Assembly (NCBI GenBank): GCA_019243595.1
Contig: JAFAUA010000156.1
Span: 1 to 5,720 of the forward strand
Length of the DNA stretch: 5,720 nt
From: Acidimicrobiia bacterium
GTDB lineage: Bacteria > Actinomycetota > Acidimicrobiia > Acidimicrobiales > AC-14
Direction of reading: 5' to 3'
Positions 5,561-5,720 of this stretch are shown piece by piece. The notes beneath the pieces are model-generated. The model was not told the origin of the DNA and ran no database searches. It worked only from the letters and a program-made list of their open reading frames with translations. Position numbers and translations under genes: made by a program. Positions within the stretch are counted from its first letter, which is position 1. Every line of letters starts with the position of its first letter.

Positions 5561-5713
5561 ATGAGCAAGAGCAAGGACCAAATGCGGCTCCTCGAAGCCC
5601 CGGACCAGCGCTGGCACCTCGATTCCGAGGCGCGCGAAGTCGGTCGTCGCGGGCTCGAACAGGCCCGCCGGGCGCTGGCATTGGCCCGGGCCGCCAACAA
5701 CAAGGCCGCCTAG
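5561..5713 (+). CDS. Small basic protein, 50 residues, unknown function
   Basis: ATG 5561 to TAG 5711-5713. The protein starts MSKSKDQMRLLEAPDQRWHL and continues with a basic, probably helical half (EVGRRGLEQARRALALARAA, residues 26-45). It has no cysteines, signal peptide or membrane segment. Coding is supported by codon choice (42 of 50 codons end in G or C) and by its clear protein-like layout: a charged start, a conserved-looking W18-x-L-D centre and an amphipathic helix. I have an impression of similar small proteins in Actinobacteria but cannot confirm it. GAGG at 5556-5559 is too close to the ATG to be a good ribosome site. Before the IS arrived it lay 34 nt downstream of the zinc-ribbon stop on the same strand, so it may have been expressed from that gene's promoter. 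Function not assigned. Confidence 0.68.
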   Translation: MSKSKDQMRLLEAPDQRWHLDSEAREVGRRGLEQARRALALARAANNKAA

Positions 5714-5720
5714 GCTCCGG

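Noticed and set aside
5432..5617. N-terminal 62-residue extension of the transposase
   Set aside because: It extends outside the element across IRR and the target duplication. It has no ribosome site and does not resemble ISL3 N-termini.
4742..5713. A 323-codon plus-strand frame ending at the same stop as the small protein
   Set aside because: Most of it is antisense to the transposase, and it crosses the right IS end. Only the part from ATG 5561 makes sense as a gene.
1..5720. CRISPR array, tRNA, rRNA, riboswitch, toxin-antitoxin or defence island
   Set aside because: No regularly spaced repeats, cloverleaf or conserved RNA sequence was seen. The genes read as repair, metabolism, small unknown proteins and one IS, not a defence system.

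Overview
The window is very GC-rich, uses GTG and TTG starts, favours G or C at third codon positions, and carries an actinobacterial-type SOS box (CGAAC-N4-GTTCG). Together with a DEDDh exonuclease/GIY-YIG fusion gene of the kind known from Actinobacteria, this suggests a high-GC actinobacterium. A lineage near the Acidimicrobiia is a guess, not something the sequence proves.

Layout, left to right: (1) the last 34 codons of an unidentified plus-strand gene, whose stop overlaps the stop of the next, convergent gene; (2) a minus-strand block of three genes. Read in transcription order these are a DUF885-type HExxxGH metallopeptidase-like protein, a DEDDh exonuclease fused to a UvrC-like GIY-YIG nuclease, and a small class I SAM-dependent methyltransferase. 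The 43-bp gap between the first two holds a strong candidate SOS promoter: -35 TCGACA, a 17-bp spacer filled by the LexA-like palindrome, -10 TACGAT, and a GTG start placed for a nearly leaderless mRNA. The methyltransferase starts 12 nt after the nuclease stop, in the same frame, and is probably co-transcribed with it.

(3) Divergent from this block is a 75-residue double-CxxC zinc-ribbon protein. The two divergent genes are only 26 bp apart and may share one -10 element (TAGGGTA, read on both strands). (4) Right after the zinc-ribbon stop codon sits a complete ISL3-family insertion sequence (4176-5526, 1351 bp). It has imperfect 23-bp inverted ends, an 8-bp flanking target duplication with one mismatch, and an apparently intact 404-residue transposase on the minus strand. 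The transposase starts at a TTG behind a perfect AGGAGG. (5) Past the IS lies a 50-residue basic small protein on the plus strand. Removing the IS and one duplication copy would leave it 34 nt downstream of the zinc-ribbon gene, so the IS has probably separated two neighbouring, possibly co-transcribed genes.

Nothing here amounts to a clearly new defence or mobile system. The best leads are the LexA-controlled repair nuclease promoter with its methyltransferase partner, the shared divergent -10, and the IS that separates the two small genes. No stretch over 300 bases is free of genes; no tRNA, rRNA or CRISPR array was seen.
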